64,000 nt of DNA, from positions 1 through 64,000 of the forward strand of contig NZ_BMDO01000013.1 in assembly GCF_014635825.1 (NCBI RefSeq). Reading direction: 5' to 3'. Both the position numbers and the translations under genes were made by a program. The DNA is from Mucilaginibacter galii. GTDB lineage: Bacteria; Bacteroidota; Bacteroidia; Sphingobacteriales; Sphingobacteriaceae. Below, piece by piece: positions 35,035 through 44,025 of the stretch (position 1 is its first letter; the number at the start of each line of letters is the position of its first letter). The notes beneath the pieces are model-generated. The model saw nothing but the letters and a program-made list of their open reading frames with translations, did no database searches and was not told the origin of the DNA.

Positions 35035-36498
35035 CTATCTCAATTCACCTGACTTTCTAAGGTCTTGAAAAGGAATTACTGTTTTGACATTGCCTTCAGT
35101 AACGGGCCAGGATTGAACGATTGTGTCGACCTTTAAACCCAGTTGCCGGATGGCCTCATAAAGTCCGGCCTGTCTTACTCCGGCTTTTTTGGGTTCACCT
35201 ACCTTAGGTATCCACACCAGATCATCCTCGAAAATTAGTCTTTCCTGCGGAAAGTAATAGATAAGATAATCTTTGGTGTGCCCGGACTGCTGCCCAATGT
35301 GATGAACAGTCATTTCAAACTGACCATCAGAAATTATAAGACTGTCCCTGACGAGTTCAATTTGCAAGGGTTTAGGTTCAATTTGCAGGCTGTCTGGATG
35401 GAGTTGATGCTTAGCGGCTGCAAGATATTCGACGTAGGCTTGGTCTTCCGGAGTACACAGAATCTTAGCGCCTGCATGTACGAAAGGTCTGAAACCGCCT
35501 AAATAGTGCGGATGATAGTGTCCGGATACGAAGTATCGAACCGGCTTTCCGGGCGCGATCTTTCTGGCTTCTTTTAAAATCAACTCGCCATTTCGGCTGT
35601 TTAGCGGCGCTTCAGCCACCAGCAAGAAATCATTAAATTCTACGATCATCGCGCGGTCATCCGTATGCTTGAGTTCAACAAAGGTTATGTGACTATTATA
35701 CCGCACTACATTGACCGCAGGAATGACCGGAACTGATGGCTTCATCACATAAGCCTTTAATTTTGATAATTTTGCAGTATCCGGAATTTCCTTTATTATA
35801 ACGAAATTCTTAATAATTATCTCGTCATGTAATTTACCATTGACCTTTTCAATCAGTACTTTTTTAGGATAGTAAACGGATACTGCACGTGTATAATCCA
35901 GATAGGTTATGGTCGTAAGTACATCGCCAAACATCTCATCATCATTTAGTGTAGTAACTTTAGCTAACAGATAGTCAGCTTTACGAATATATAAGGTAAC
36001 AACCGTATGGTTAATGCGGATCTGGTAAACAGCGAATTGACCTTGGTTAGTCTTCGTTACCTGATGTTGAGTGCAATAGCCCAGTAGTAAGGCAGGGGAA
36101 TAACGTGCACTGAGAAATATTTCATCCAGGTACATCTCTCTTGTTACGGGCAATAACGTTTTGTTATTATCATCAAACTGCAGCATTGTTTGATGATCAA
36201 AAGAGGTCCTAGAATAGCTTACTTTAACGCCGGTGGCCAGGGTGTCATGCCTTACAGAATTATTGCTATTACACCAGATGCTTCCTTTCCCTGTATATTG
36301 CGTTTGCTGCCAGGGTTCGAAGCTATGTTCCAGCTTGTGGAGCTTCTCTTCATAACGAAAAGATAAAACCTGACTGCTTTTATAGCCAAGCTGCTTATCT
36401 ACACACTTCTGTAGTTCGTCATTATGGGGAGTACTGACCGCTGGAGTGGTAAATGCGCAGAAAGCAAGGTAAAATAAATAATTGATATGCTGGATCAT
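35035..36498 (-). CDS. Secreted metallo-beta-lactamase-fold protein, altered metal site
   Basis: A 487-residue protein with a signal peptide (INYLFYLAFCAFTTPAVS). The second half is a metallo-beta-lactamase fold. The canonical HxHxDH motif reads SGHYHPHYLGG, so two of the expected ligands (Asp and the next His) are changed. The later His in QSGHTKDYLIYYF and Asp in LIFEDDLVW are kept. The first half is a beta-rich domain of the outer-membrane lipoprotein-sorting type (LHKLEHSFEPWQQTQYTGKG). It may bind one metal only or act as a binding protein. It is divergent from the AraC remnant. Confidence 0.65.
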   Translation of the reverse strand: MIQHINYLFYLAFCAFTTPAVSTPHNDELQKCVDKQLGYKSSQVLSFRYEEKLHKLEHSFEPWQQTQYTGKGSIWCNSNNSVRHDTLATGVKVSYSRTSFDHQTMLQFDDNNKTLLPVTREMYLDEIFLSARYSPALLLGYCTQHQVTKTNQGQFAVYQIRINHTVVTLYIRKADYLLAKVTTLNDDEMFGDVLTTITYLDYTRAVSVYYPKKVLIEKVNGKLHDEIIIKNFVIIKEIPDTAKLSKLKAYVMKPSVPVIPAVNVVRYNSHITFVELKHTDDRAMIVEFNDFLLVAEAPLNSRNGELILKEARKIAPGKPVRYFVSGHYHPHYLGGFRPFVHAGAKILCTPEDQAYVEYLAAAKHQLHPDSLQIEPKPLQIELVRDSLIISDGQFEMTVHHIGQQSGHTKDYLIYYFPQERLIFEDDLVWIPKVGEPKKAGVRQAGLYEAIRQLGLKVDTIVQSWPVTEGNVKTVIPFQDLRKSGELR

Positions 36499-36511
36499 TC
36501 GGATTTTTTAA

Positions 36512-36784
36512 ATGCTTAAAGATGATGATTCTGTTCAGCATGTTGCAGATAAATTGAATGTATTAACGAAGTATTTTAGCAGTTTGCTAAAACAGCTAAC
36601 CGGTCAAACCACCCAACAGCACATCCAAAACAAACTCATTGACAAGGCAAAAGAAAAGCTGTCAACCATCAGTTCGTCGGTGAATGAGATTACCTACCAG
36701 TTGGGATTGAACATTCGCAATCGTTTTTTAAGTTATTTAAAGCAAAACCCAACTTACGCCTCTGGCATTTCGACGTTTAATTAA
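36512..36784 (+). pseudogene. AraC-family C-terminal fragment, frameshifted
   Basis: The frame encodes only the AraC DNA-binding end: VQHVADKLNVLTKYFSSLLK, TGQTTQQHIQNKLIDKAKE, then SSVNEITYQLG. After this the pattern breaks. Adding one T at GGATTGAAC restores FEHSQSFFKLFKAK, and one more base near AACTTACG restores a normal LTPLAFRR ending. The sensor domain is missing. So this is a dead fragment with at least two lost bases, lying just before repeat copy 2. Confidence 0.7.
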
Positions 36785-36912
36785 TTGAAGCAATTGATCA
36801 CTCCTTAATCAGCTTGGCTTAAATTGTTGCCCAGTGATTGTACATCGCAAGAGGCAATTAAATCATTTGAATTTTATCGATTCCTGATACCTTATGTTCG
36901 ATGGATTTCCGG

Positions 36913-37280
36913 AGGCTGAAGACAGGAGGTACGAGCGGCTTCATTATGCCGGATTTTTACTTGCCGGCCCAACACTCATTACCGGCAAGACTTTAGCTGC
37001 CCTTTTTACCCGTTGGCTTAAAAAATATTCATCAAAACGTATTACACCCTACAGAGATCAGCAAAAGGCTGAAATGCAGACAAACGAAAGCCTGCCCGGC
37101 TGAGCGAAGCGGCGCGTGGCAGGAGAAAGTGAAGGCGAAATGCAGGCTTTTTGGAAACGTTGGGCAGGGCAATCTTGCAGCGCAGCCAAAGTTTGCCTGG
37201 CTTAATGAAAGCATCAGGGATAGCAGCGGTATCCTTCGCCAGAAGATAAAGCGTATAGCCCGGCCGGAAGGGGGTGCCCT
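36913..37280. repeat. About 370-bp direct repeat, copy 2
   Basis: Same orientation as copy 1 at 30872-31241, offset by 6,041 bp at the left end. The embedded open frame reads RYERLHYAGFLLAGP and TGKTLAALFTRWLKKY, with changes from copy 1 partly at third positions, so it may derive from a coding region. It ends where the decayed kinase region begins. Confidence 0.85.
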
Positions 37281-37565
37281 ATAATAATTTAATAAATAAG
37301 ATTCGAATTATGTAGTTGATGGATAATAAATTCACCATGTGACATATTCTATCAATTGGCGCAAATAAAGAAAATTCATCTCTTTAAATCTCAGTTGTAA
37401 GCTACAAAATTTCTATGAGTTGAATGCTGCTCGTTTCACTTGGCCCTTCTATGCAGAACGGAGCATATTAATTAATATAGTTAAGGTGGGAGGAGTATAA
37501 ATCTTCCATGTTTTCTCGCATTAGGCTTCTATTTTATAAAAAATAAGCAAGTAAACAACTTATAA

Positions 37566-39448
37566 TTATGTTAGTGGTACACTGAAATAAAAGATGCTGC
37601 CTTTATTAGGCTCGCTTTCCAGCCATAATTTACCGCTACCTTCCTCTACGATTTCTTTAGCGATATATAAACCCAAACCTAAACTTAGTCCGGCATTTGG
37701 ATTTTTACCTGCTACCTGATGGAAGCGCTCAAAAATCAATGATTGCTCATTTGCGGCGATACCTACGCCGAAGTCCTTAACGCTACAGATCATAAAACCG
37801 TTTTCTTCTTTTGCGGCAATCTCCACCTTCTTTCCCTCTGGAGAATATTTTACCGCATTTGTAACTAAATTGGTAATGACTTGGGTCAGTCTGGTGGGGT
37901 CGGCTGTTATGGTCAAAACACTGTTTTCTGTAAGAATTAGCTGGTGCATATTTGTAATCAACTGAAGGTCGCTTATGATCTGTTCTAAAAATTCTTTAAA
38001 GGGTAAGGGTTCTGGATGCAATGAGAGTTTTCCGCTTTCAATGCGTGTAATTTCCAGCAGATCTCTGATCAGTTTTTCCAAACGGAGAACCTGTAATTCC
38101 ATTTTTTCAAGGAAGGTGCCATTGGCGGTATCACCGGCTTTTTTCAAGGATCGCTTTAATAGTTGTCCGTAAGCCTTGATGGAAGTGACAGGCGTTTTTA
38201 ATTCATGGCTTACCGTACTGATAAATTCATCTTTTTTTGACGCTGTATGGCAATCTTTTCCGTTATATCAGTCGTTGTGCCCACAACTCTTACCGGCTCG
38301 TTCTTGTTATTATAATTCACCTTACCGATGATATTGATCCACCGGACCTCTCCATCCAATCTTCGGATACGGAACTGTACATTAATGATTCCTTTTTCCA
38401 AACCGCTTATATGTTCCTCTCGCGCGTAGTCCAAATCTTCGGGCACAATATGGCTCAGCATTTTTTCCAAACTCCATTCTTGCTGTTTATCCGGATAGCC
38501 GAAAATTTGAGCATGCCTTAACGAACAGATAGACTTACCCGTTTTTAGATCGGTATCATAAACGCCTGACTGGACATTTTCCACAGCCAGGTTAAGCCGC
38601 TCCTCACTTGCTTCTACTTTTTTACGCAGCAGCACCTGCTCGGTCACTTCAAATCCAAACATAAGTATGCCATCTATTTGATGGTTGTCATCGTAACGGG
38701 CCTGACCGATAAAGTTCCAATAACTGTCATCTAACGGCGCGCCTGGAACCCGCATAAGCTGAGTATACACTTCTTTTCCGTAATAGGTCTCGCCAGTAGT
38801 AAAGGTGTGCCTGAATCCATCAACGAGCGGATGATTATGCAATTCCGGTATGGCCTCCAGCAAGGGCTTACCCGTGAGCCCTCGGTCGGGGAAAAAGGAC
38901 TGATAGGTGGGATTAACCAGATTAAAAACAAAATCAGGACCACTAAAGATAACGACCCCGGCAGGGGCCTGCATGAAAAGCTTTTCCAGCTCTTTTCTTT
39001 TGGCTTCAGCTACTTCTAAGGATATTCTTTCTTTCAGGGCCTGCTCGTAGGCCTCCGTGATATCAATGACCTGGTGGAGAAGATGCATGACCTCGCCAGC
39101 GTCGTTCAGTGCAGGAGTATTGGTTGCCTGCCAGTACCGGGTTTCGAACCTTCCCGATAAACGTAGATCAAACCGTTGCTTTGGTAAAACCGTTTTCTTT
39201 TTTGTCGTTAGGCACTCTGTTAGATTGAACCTCACCTTTTCTACAGACTGAATATCGATCACATCCGGGTTTTGAGGAAAGGCCTCTAATAATCCTTTCC
39301 CAATCAATTCTCTAGGTGTAAAATTAGAGAGCTTGCAATAGGCATCATTAACATAAGCTATCGTGAAGATAGGTGCATCCGTGTCTAATATGACAGTAGG
39401 AGGTAAAAGTTGCAAAAATTGCTTTATATCAGAAGCTAGATTTACCAT
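37566..39448 (-). pseudogene. PAS-domain sensor histidine kinase, frameshifted
   Basis: The upstream 412 codons carry three PAS domains (ILDTDAPIFTIAYVNDAYC, then GVVIFSGPDFVFNLVNPTYQ, then SGVYDTDLKTGKSICSL) and end at IQRQKKMNLSVR. In the next frame the H box follows directly: DEFISTVSHELKTPVTSIKA. The HisKA end and ATPase domain come after it, with NLVTNAVKYSPEG (N box), VKDFGVGI (G1) and LGLGLYIAKEIV (G2). One extra base in the run of seven at 38232-38238 would join both halves into one kinase of about 627 residues. No response regulator is adjacent. Real decay or a homopolymer error. Confidence 0.8.
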
Positions 39449-39956
39449 TGGGACAGCTCGTTCAATATAAATAAAATACTTGCGCCAATGTTTTATGTGT
39501 CATAATATATATAAGGAATTTGAATAATATACAGTCTGAGGAACAGAGCAGCTTTACGGAATTAGATCGGCTCTTTCATCATTTACCAATCATTGTCTAA
39601 AGGAAACCCTCCGATTTGACTATTGGTGACGACGGCCCGACAGGAAATTTCTTCAGCAAGGAAATGAATGTTAAAACAGGCGAGATCTCCGGGTAAAAGG
39701 TTGTTCAAAATATGAAAATATGAAAAAGAAAGATAAATTAATTGAAAGGCATTCCTCCTAATTATCTGATCATAAACAACGTGGATGAAAAGGATACTAC
39801 TGATACATTTACAATCAGGAGTTTGATCTTTATAACTTCATTAGGTAATCTATGGCTCTAAAAGAAACAACATCGAGTTGAAATTTGCAAAACAGGGTTT
39901 GACAAGCAATAACCTAAATTTTAAGGGTCTATACACGAATTTAACCCACGATCACC
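39449..39956. other. Non-coding stretch with a dehydrogenase-like remnant
   Basis: No full gene. At 39625-39696 a plus-strand frame reads GDDGPTGNFFSKEMNV and ends at a TAA, which resembles the C-terminus of a short-chain dehydrogenase. Otherwise AT-rich and featureless. Confidence 0.4.
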
Positions 39957-40082
39957 TTACCTGGTAAAGAGGTAGACTAACAGCCAAAGCACCAGGACAC
40001 CGATAGCGAACAGCACTTGTTCCATAGGACGGCGCGTTTTGACTGGCATTTTTTTTACCGAATTTTCATATTGTTTTTCCAT
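39957..40082 (-). CDS. Small single-pass membrane protein
   Basis: A 41-codon gene beginning MEKQYENSVKKMPVKTRRP, then one hydrophobic helix (VLFAIGVLVLWLLVYLF) and ending TR. The positive-inside pattern and clean helix make a real membrane peptide plausible. It is divergent from the XRE regulator, 136 bp apart, so the regulator may control it. No homologue recognised. Confidence 0.5.
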   Translation of the reverse strand: MEKQYENSVKKMPVKTRRPMEQVLFAIGVLVLWLLVYLFTR

Positions 40083-40217
40083 TTTATGCAATGAATTACG
40101 TCCATGGACAACCCAATTATTTTGGTTGTCAATAGGCAGATAAATCTACAAAGTGTGGGTTTAAAAACCAACACTTATAAACCTTTAAAAAACAATTTTC
40201 GCTATCGAACACGGTAC

Positions 40218-40442
40218 ATGTATAGCGAAGCGCAACAAGAAAACTTAATCAAATTTGGAAAGCACCTGGAAACGCTTCGCAAACGCGCAGGGCTTTCCTT
40301 TCGTAAACTGGCGCAGCGCTGTGATATCGACTATAGCAATCTCAAAAAATACGAAAAGGGAGAGATCAATATTTCCATACTTACCTTGATTGATCTGGCC
40401 AATGCACTGGGGGTTACTAATAAAGAGTTAATGGACTTTTGA
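40218..40442 (+). CDS. XRE-family HTH regulator
   Basis: About 74 residues from the ATG at 40218 (MYSEAQQENLIKFGKHLETLR). The helix-turn-helix is GLSFRKLAQRCDIDYSNLKKYEKGEINISILTL in outline: a standard Cro/CI five-helix domain (LRKRAG to GVTNKELMDF). A longer version from 40104 would add an unconserved leader. It is divergent from a small membrane protein gene and may regulate it and itself. Confidence 0.8.
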   Translation: MYSEAQQENLIKFGKHLETLRKRAGLSFRKLAQRCDIDYSNLKKYEKGEINISILTLIDLANALGVTNKELMDF

Positions 40443-41112
40443 AGGCTGTTTTACCTGAGGTTTACTATATTTAAGAAACCTGTGATCATTCATTTAAATT
40501 CAGTCTTGGAGGTATCCTGCTTTTCGAATTAATACCGCTTAGATAAGTTAGGTATTTGTGTGTATTTGCTTTTACTTTAGATCTTTTATAATATATCCAA
40601 CGACTGCACAACTCTTATTTGAGAAAGCTGGAAATAAGACTTAATTGGAAAAGAAATCATCAAACCAAGCCAACTAAGCAATATGAAAGATATTTAAAAT
40701 CTTCTATTATTCTTTCAAGTGGATCAATTATCCTCCGATCTGGGAGCAATAGCCATCGTTAATTATGGTAATACGCGCAATAGGCTAATTAAGATCAATT
40801 ATGCACAAAATTTCAAATTCATAGATTGAAACCGATTGAAAGAAATAACTCACATGCAATAATGCAGCAAACTCAGTACCTTGTAAATATTGTAAAATAA
40901 AATTTGCTGGTGAAATGGTAATCTTTATGCTTGAAATTCTTAAGACGTTGTTTCAACACTTTATAAAACTTTTTTTAGTTTTCCCCTGCTCCTGTGATTA
41001 TTCCTGGTGCATCAAAGAATTACATTTTCCGTAAAGGATAATGAGCAAGAAAAAAGAGACCCAATAAAAAGAAGATTCAAGATTGATAAAACGATAGGAT
41101 GAAATTTACTAT
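40443..41112. other. Long non-coding stretch
   Basis: About 670 bp, AT-rich, between the XRE gene and the sigma factor gene. I see no gene, RNA or strong repeat. Confidence 0.5.
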
Positions 41113-41643
41113 TTATTGCCAGTTTGTGATGTACCATTTTTTGAGTGAACTCTTCAACCTATGCGTTATAACCCAATAATTCCTTTGGCTAATATGCAAT
41201 GTATTAAAAATCACTTGCGATTGTAAATCTTGCACATACTTAAGCTCATAAACTTGTTGCCATGATACTGGCAAGGATTTAAGATGTTTGTTCAACTCTT
41301 GTATAAATTCTTTTGCAACTAAATGATCTTTTAATTTGTGATTATTTATTGACGCACGTTGATTTATAATTGAAAGCGTGTTAAGGTCATCTTTATCACT
41401 ATAAGAAACTTTGTTCAGCGACTGGCAACGGTAGACCCGGTAAATTTTATATTTAAGTATAGCGGTTAACCATGTTGTTTCTGAACTTCGGTTTTCAAAT
41501 TTTTGATAGTTTTGAAGGGCAACCAAAAACGTTTCTTGAATTAAATCTTTAATTATTTCCTTATCCTTAAGCTTTCTTTGAGCGTAAAGATATAAGTAGT
41601 CGTAATCTTGGGTTGTCCAAATTTTGCATTCCTCGTGACTCAT
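41113..41643 (-). CDS. ECF-type RNA polymerase sigma factor
   Basis: A 176-residue sigma-70 family protein without region 1 or 3. Region 2 is visible as DYLYLYAQRKLKDKEIIKD, LIQETFLVALQNYQKFENRS and TTWLTAILKYKIYR. Region 4 is LPVSWQQVYELKYVQDLQSQ and an HTH (VIFNTLHISQRNYWVITHRL). No FecR-like anti-sigma gene is adjacent, so how it is controlled is not visible. Confidence 0.85.
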   Translation of the reverse strand: MSHEECKIWTTQDYDYLYLYAQRKLKDKEIIKDLIQETFLVALQNYQKFENRSSETTWLTAILKYKIYRVYRCQSLNKVSYSDKDDLNTLSIINQRASINNHKLKDHLVAKEFIQELNKHLKSLPVSWQQVYELKYVQDLQSQVIFNTLHISQRNYWVITHRLKSSLKKWYITNWQ

Positions 41644-41989
41644 AATATTTAGTTATTACATCACATAAAATGGCTTATAAATGGCGATAGTACCTAAGTG
41701 AGAATTACGCAGGGCAACATTTCTTTTATTTACAACTTAGGCTATGAGTAAATTTATACGATAGGTATTTTTTAAAGTTCTATCATATTTTTAACGTTTT
41801 TCACTAAATTAAAATCAATATATAAAATGAAAAGTCAGTAAACAAATGGCAGTAAATTAATGAAAGCGTCACAAATACGTCACGAACATTTTATAGGCTA
41901 AGATTTATCGTTGAAGAATTGTATAATTTTTTTGTAAATTTGCCCCTGGTAATTCAGAATCGACGATTTTGATAAGCATTGTACTTAAT
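41644..41989. other. Intergenic between sigma factor and tRNA-Lys
   Basis: AT-rich, no coding frame. It should contain the promoters of both the sigma factor gene (minus) and the tRNA (plus). Confidence 0.5.
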
Positions 41990-42062
41990 GACTTCTTAGC
42001 TCAGCCGGTAGAGCAACTGACTCTTAATCAGTGGGTCCGGAGTTCGATCCTCCGAGGGGTCA
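41990..42062 (+). tRNA. tRNA-Lys (CTT)
   Basis: The acceptor arms GACTTCT and AGGGGTC pair with G-T wobbles. The D arm is AGCTCAGCCGGTAGAGC. The anticodon stem-loop is CTGACTCTTAATCAG with anticodon CTT. The T arm is CCGGAGTTCGATCCTCCG. The discriminator base is A and CC follows in the DNA. The tRNA appears intact. Recombinase debris lies just downstream, consistent with use as an integration site. Confidence 0.93.
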
Positions 42063-42070
42063 CCTTATTA

Positions 42071-42108
42071 GGCAAATCAAGGTTATTACCTGATTTGCCT
42101 TTCTTTTT
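42071..42108 (+). terminator. Terminator after tRNA-Lys
   Basis: GGCAAATCA and TGATTTGCC form a 9-bp perfect stem around 11 bases, followed by a T-rich tract (TTTCTTTTT). It ends tRNA transcription. Confidence 0.85.
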
Positions 42109-42282
42109 ACCAAAAAAGTCCTTGAGACTATCAAAACACGGATTGCTCATTCATCCGAATAGTTCGATGTTGTAAACCGTCAAAAATCAAATTTTCGGGG
42201 TACATCGAACTAATCATGATTCTTTTCTGATAGCGTTCCCTAATTATTGAAAGGTTCTTTGCAGCTTGTGATAACAAGGGAG

Positions 42283-42793
42283 TTAGCCCTCTTCTTGTTT
42301 TGGAATATTTATCAGCTTCCCTTCTAAAATAGTTATCTGATGCTCCGATTCATTTTTAACTATTCGGTAATAAGCAGTATCTAAAGCACAGATTATAAGA
42401 AGTTCCCGAGCTTTGGTGATTTTGTCAGAATATTCAGTAAGTTGTCTCTTATACAATGAGATTTCAGACTTCTCCTGAAACGTCGACTTTTCATAAAGCT
42501 CTTTTATGATCTCTGTATAAATTTCTATGTGGGCTGGATTAACCATAAACCCGCTAATCTGCTCATAAAATTTTTCATCAACAAATTGTGCGCTAAATCT
42601 TATTCCGCATTTTGAAAAACAATGATAGTAGTGGTAATATTTAGTGCATCCCTTTGACGCGCAACCAGTTAGCATATGATCAAGAAGCCTCTTATCGGCA
42701 ATTCATCAGGTGAATGCATTTTGGTATTGTTGGTCTTTTTCCTTCCATCTAAAACGTCGATGACCTCATTGAAATGGAACTATACCGGATATT
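42283..42793 (-). pseudogene. Serine recombinase C-terminal remnant
   Basis: The open frame from 42675 reads MLTGCASKGCTKYYHYYHC then FSKCGIRFSA, the zinc-ribbon region of large serine recombinases (usual form LTGSASKGR...YYHC). A coiled helical end follows. Upstream, in a neighbouring frame, FNEVIDVLDGRKKTNNTK and DELPIRGFLI continue the recombinase, so at least one base is missing between the parts. The catalytic domain is absent. It abuts the NPCBM remnant and lies 220 bp from tRNA-Lys: a scar of a former integrative element. Confidence 0.75.
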
Positions 42794-42794
42794 T

Positions 42795-43333
42795 TTATCC
42801 AAGCGGACGATAAACAAGTTTTGACAGGGTACGACAGCCAGTTAAAGGTTGTATGGCACGATATGTAATAAAAGCATTTACCCAATCGGCATGAGCAGTA
42901 TGAATACCATCTCCAACATTCTCTACTATAAGGTACAACTTTTTAACACCACTCAAGTTAACGTTGAATGCTATCGGGTCATTTCCTTTATGTACAATCT
43001 TCGTTGTAAATAATTCCTTTTTATCACCCATTATCACAAAACGCACCCCACCCTTGGGGACTTCATCGTCCATTCCTACGATACCTTGAAACCTATTAGC
43101 AGCGCCTTTTAAGTTGAAAACAATTAAACCTTCTGGGGAGGCAACTCCTTTGTTAAATTCTTTACCATTAATTTTCAATGCGCGATTTAACGTTCCGGGA
43201 GGCACAAACAAATCACTAACCTTGGTAAAGTTTACATGATGAAGCCATAAGGAATCTATTTTCCGGCAAAACTTGCCTGAAAAGAAAAAATGATTAAAAA
43301 GACAGTGAGACAGGTAGTAAAATTTAGTCTCAT
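42795..43333 (-). pseudogene. NPCBM-domain secreted protein, frameshifted remnant
   Basis: An ATG at 43333 opens a clean signal peptide (MRLNFTTCLTVFLIIFSFQ, then ASFAGK) that runs into a TAG. In the next frame, IDSLWLHHVNFTKVSD leads into an NPCBM/NEW2-like domain: LNRALKINGKEFNKGVASP, FQGIVGMDDEV, VRFVIMGDKKEL and KKLYLIVENVGDG. One extra A in the four-base run near 43260 would join them. The frame ends TLSKLVYRPLG exactly where the recombinase remnant begins, so its C-terminus is probably lost. NPCBM domains bind sugars at the cell surface. Confidence 0.65.
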
Positions 43334-43678
43334 TGATTTGTGTCTGGCAATTATATAAGTGCTTGCATTGTTAAGCAGCAAAGTCAAAACTATAGGAAAC
43401 GTAAAATGCACATGTTGGATATCGTATCAGTTTTTATTAAAATTCTATCAATTGCTGAAATACCCTATACATCCTTATGTTAAAACCAATCGTTTTCAAT
43501 CACCCATGATTGGTAAAGCACATAATCTTAAATGATCAGGGCTTTTAGAGAAGATAAATTAATTAAAGAACCAGCCGGTTTACCGAAATTTTCTTCGTTG
43601 TTTTTTAGTCTTTAGAAGGCTAATTTCTTTAAATATTCTATGAAATAGTTCGAAAATTAGACAGTATGGGTCACAATA

Positions 43679-43711
43679 AACGTTGTTTTCTCGCAAGAAA
43701 ACGGCGTTTTT
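43679..43711 (+). terminator. Hairpin with T run
   Basis: AACGTTGTTTTCT pairs, with wobbles, with AGAAAACGGCGTT around CGCA, and ends in five T. It looks like an intrinsic terminator, but no plus-strand gene lies just upstream. Confidence 0.5.
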
Positions 43712-43959
43712 CGTTAATGAAGAAAGCTATGGGTACAATTTAATTAGGTCAAAAGGCACTGAACTATTTAGAATAAGTTCCTTTTAGTTCCCGAGTATAA
43801 TGAACACACCCCCACCTGAATAAGATTACTCATTCAGCCTGCCTTAAAAGCTAAGACGTAATAGTTTATTGTGAGTTCGGCTTAAGCAAGTATAACTTAA
43901 ATAGGTTTTTTCGCCTTTTTCTGTTTAGGCCGCGATGGGCGCAGTTTGCCTTAAACAAA

Positions 43960-43986
43960 GGCTTGCCGTACAAAATACGGCAAGCC
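43960..43986 (-). terminator. Terminator of the GH2 gene
   Basis: GGCTTGCCGT and ACGGCAAGCC form a perfect 10-bp stem around a 7-base loop. It lies 40 bp after the GH2 stop on the minus strand and is followed by a T-rich stretch. It marks the end of the locus. Confidence 0.8.
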
Positions 43987-44025
43987 CTATGCCATGCGAG
44001 CAGTAAGTACTTTTTAGCTAATTGG

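Larger units (their letters stand above)
43334..44025. other. Non-coding stretch with two hairpins
   Basis: About 690 bp between the decayed zone and the fructan locus. It contains the hairpins at 43679-43711 and 43960-43986 and no gene that I can support. Confidence 0.5.

Noticed and set aside
40104..40217. N-terminal extension of the XRE regulator
   Set aside because: The leader has no domain-like pattern and the ATG at 40218 gives the standard length.
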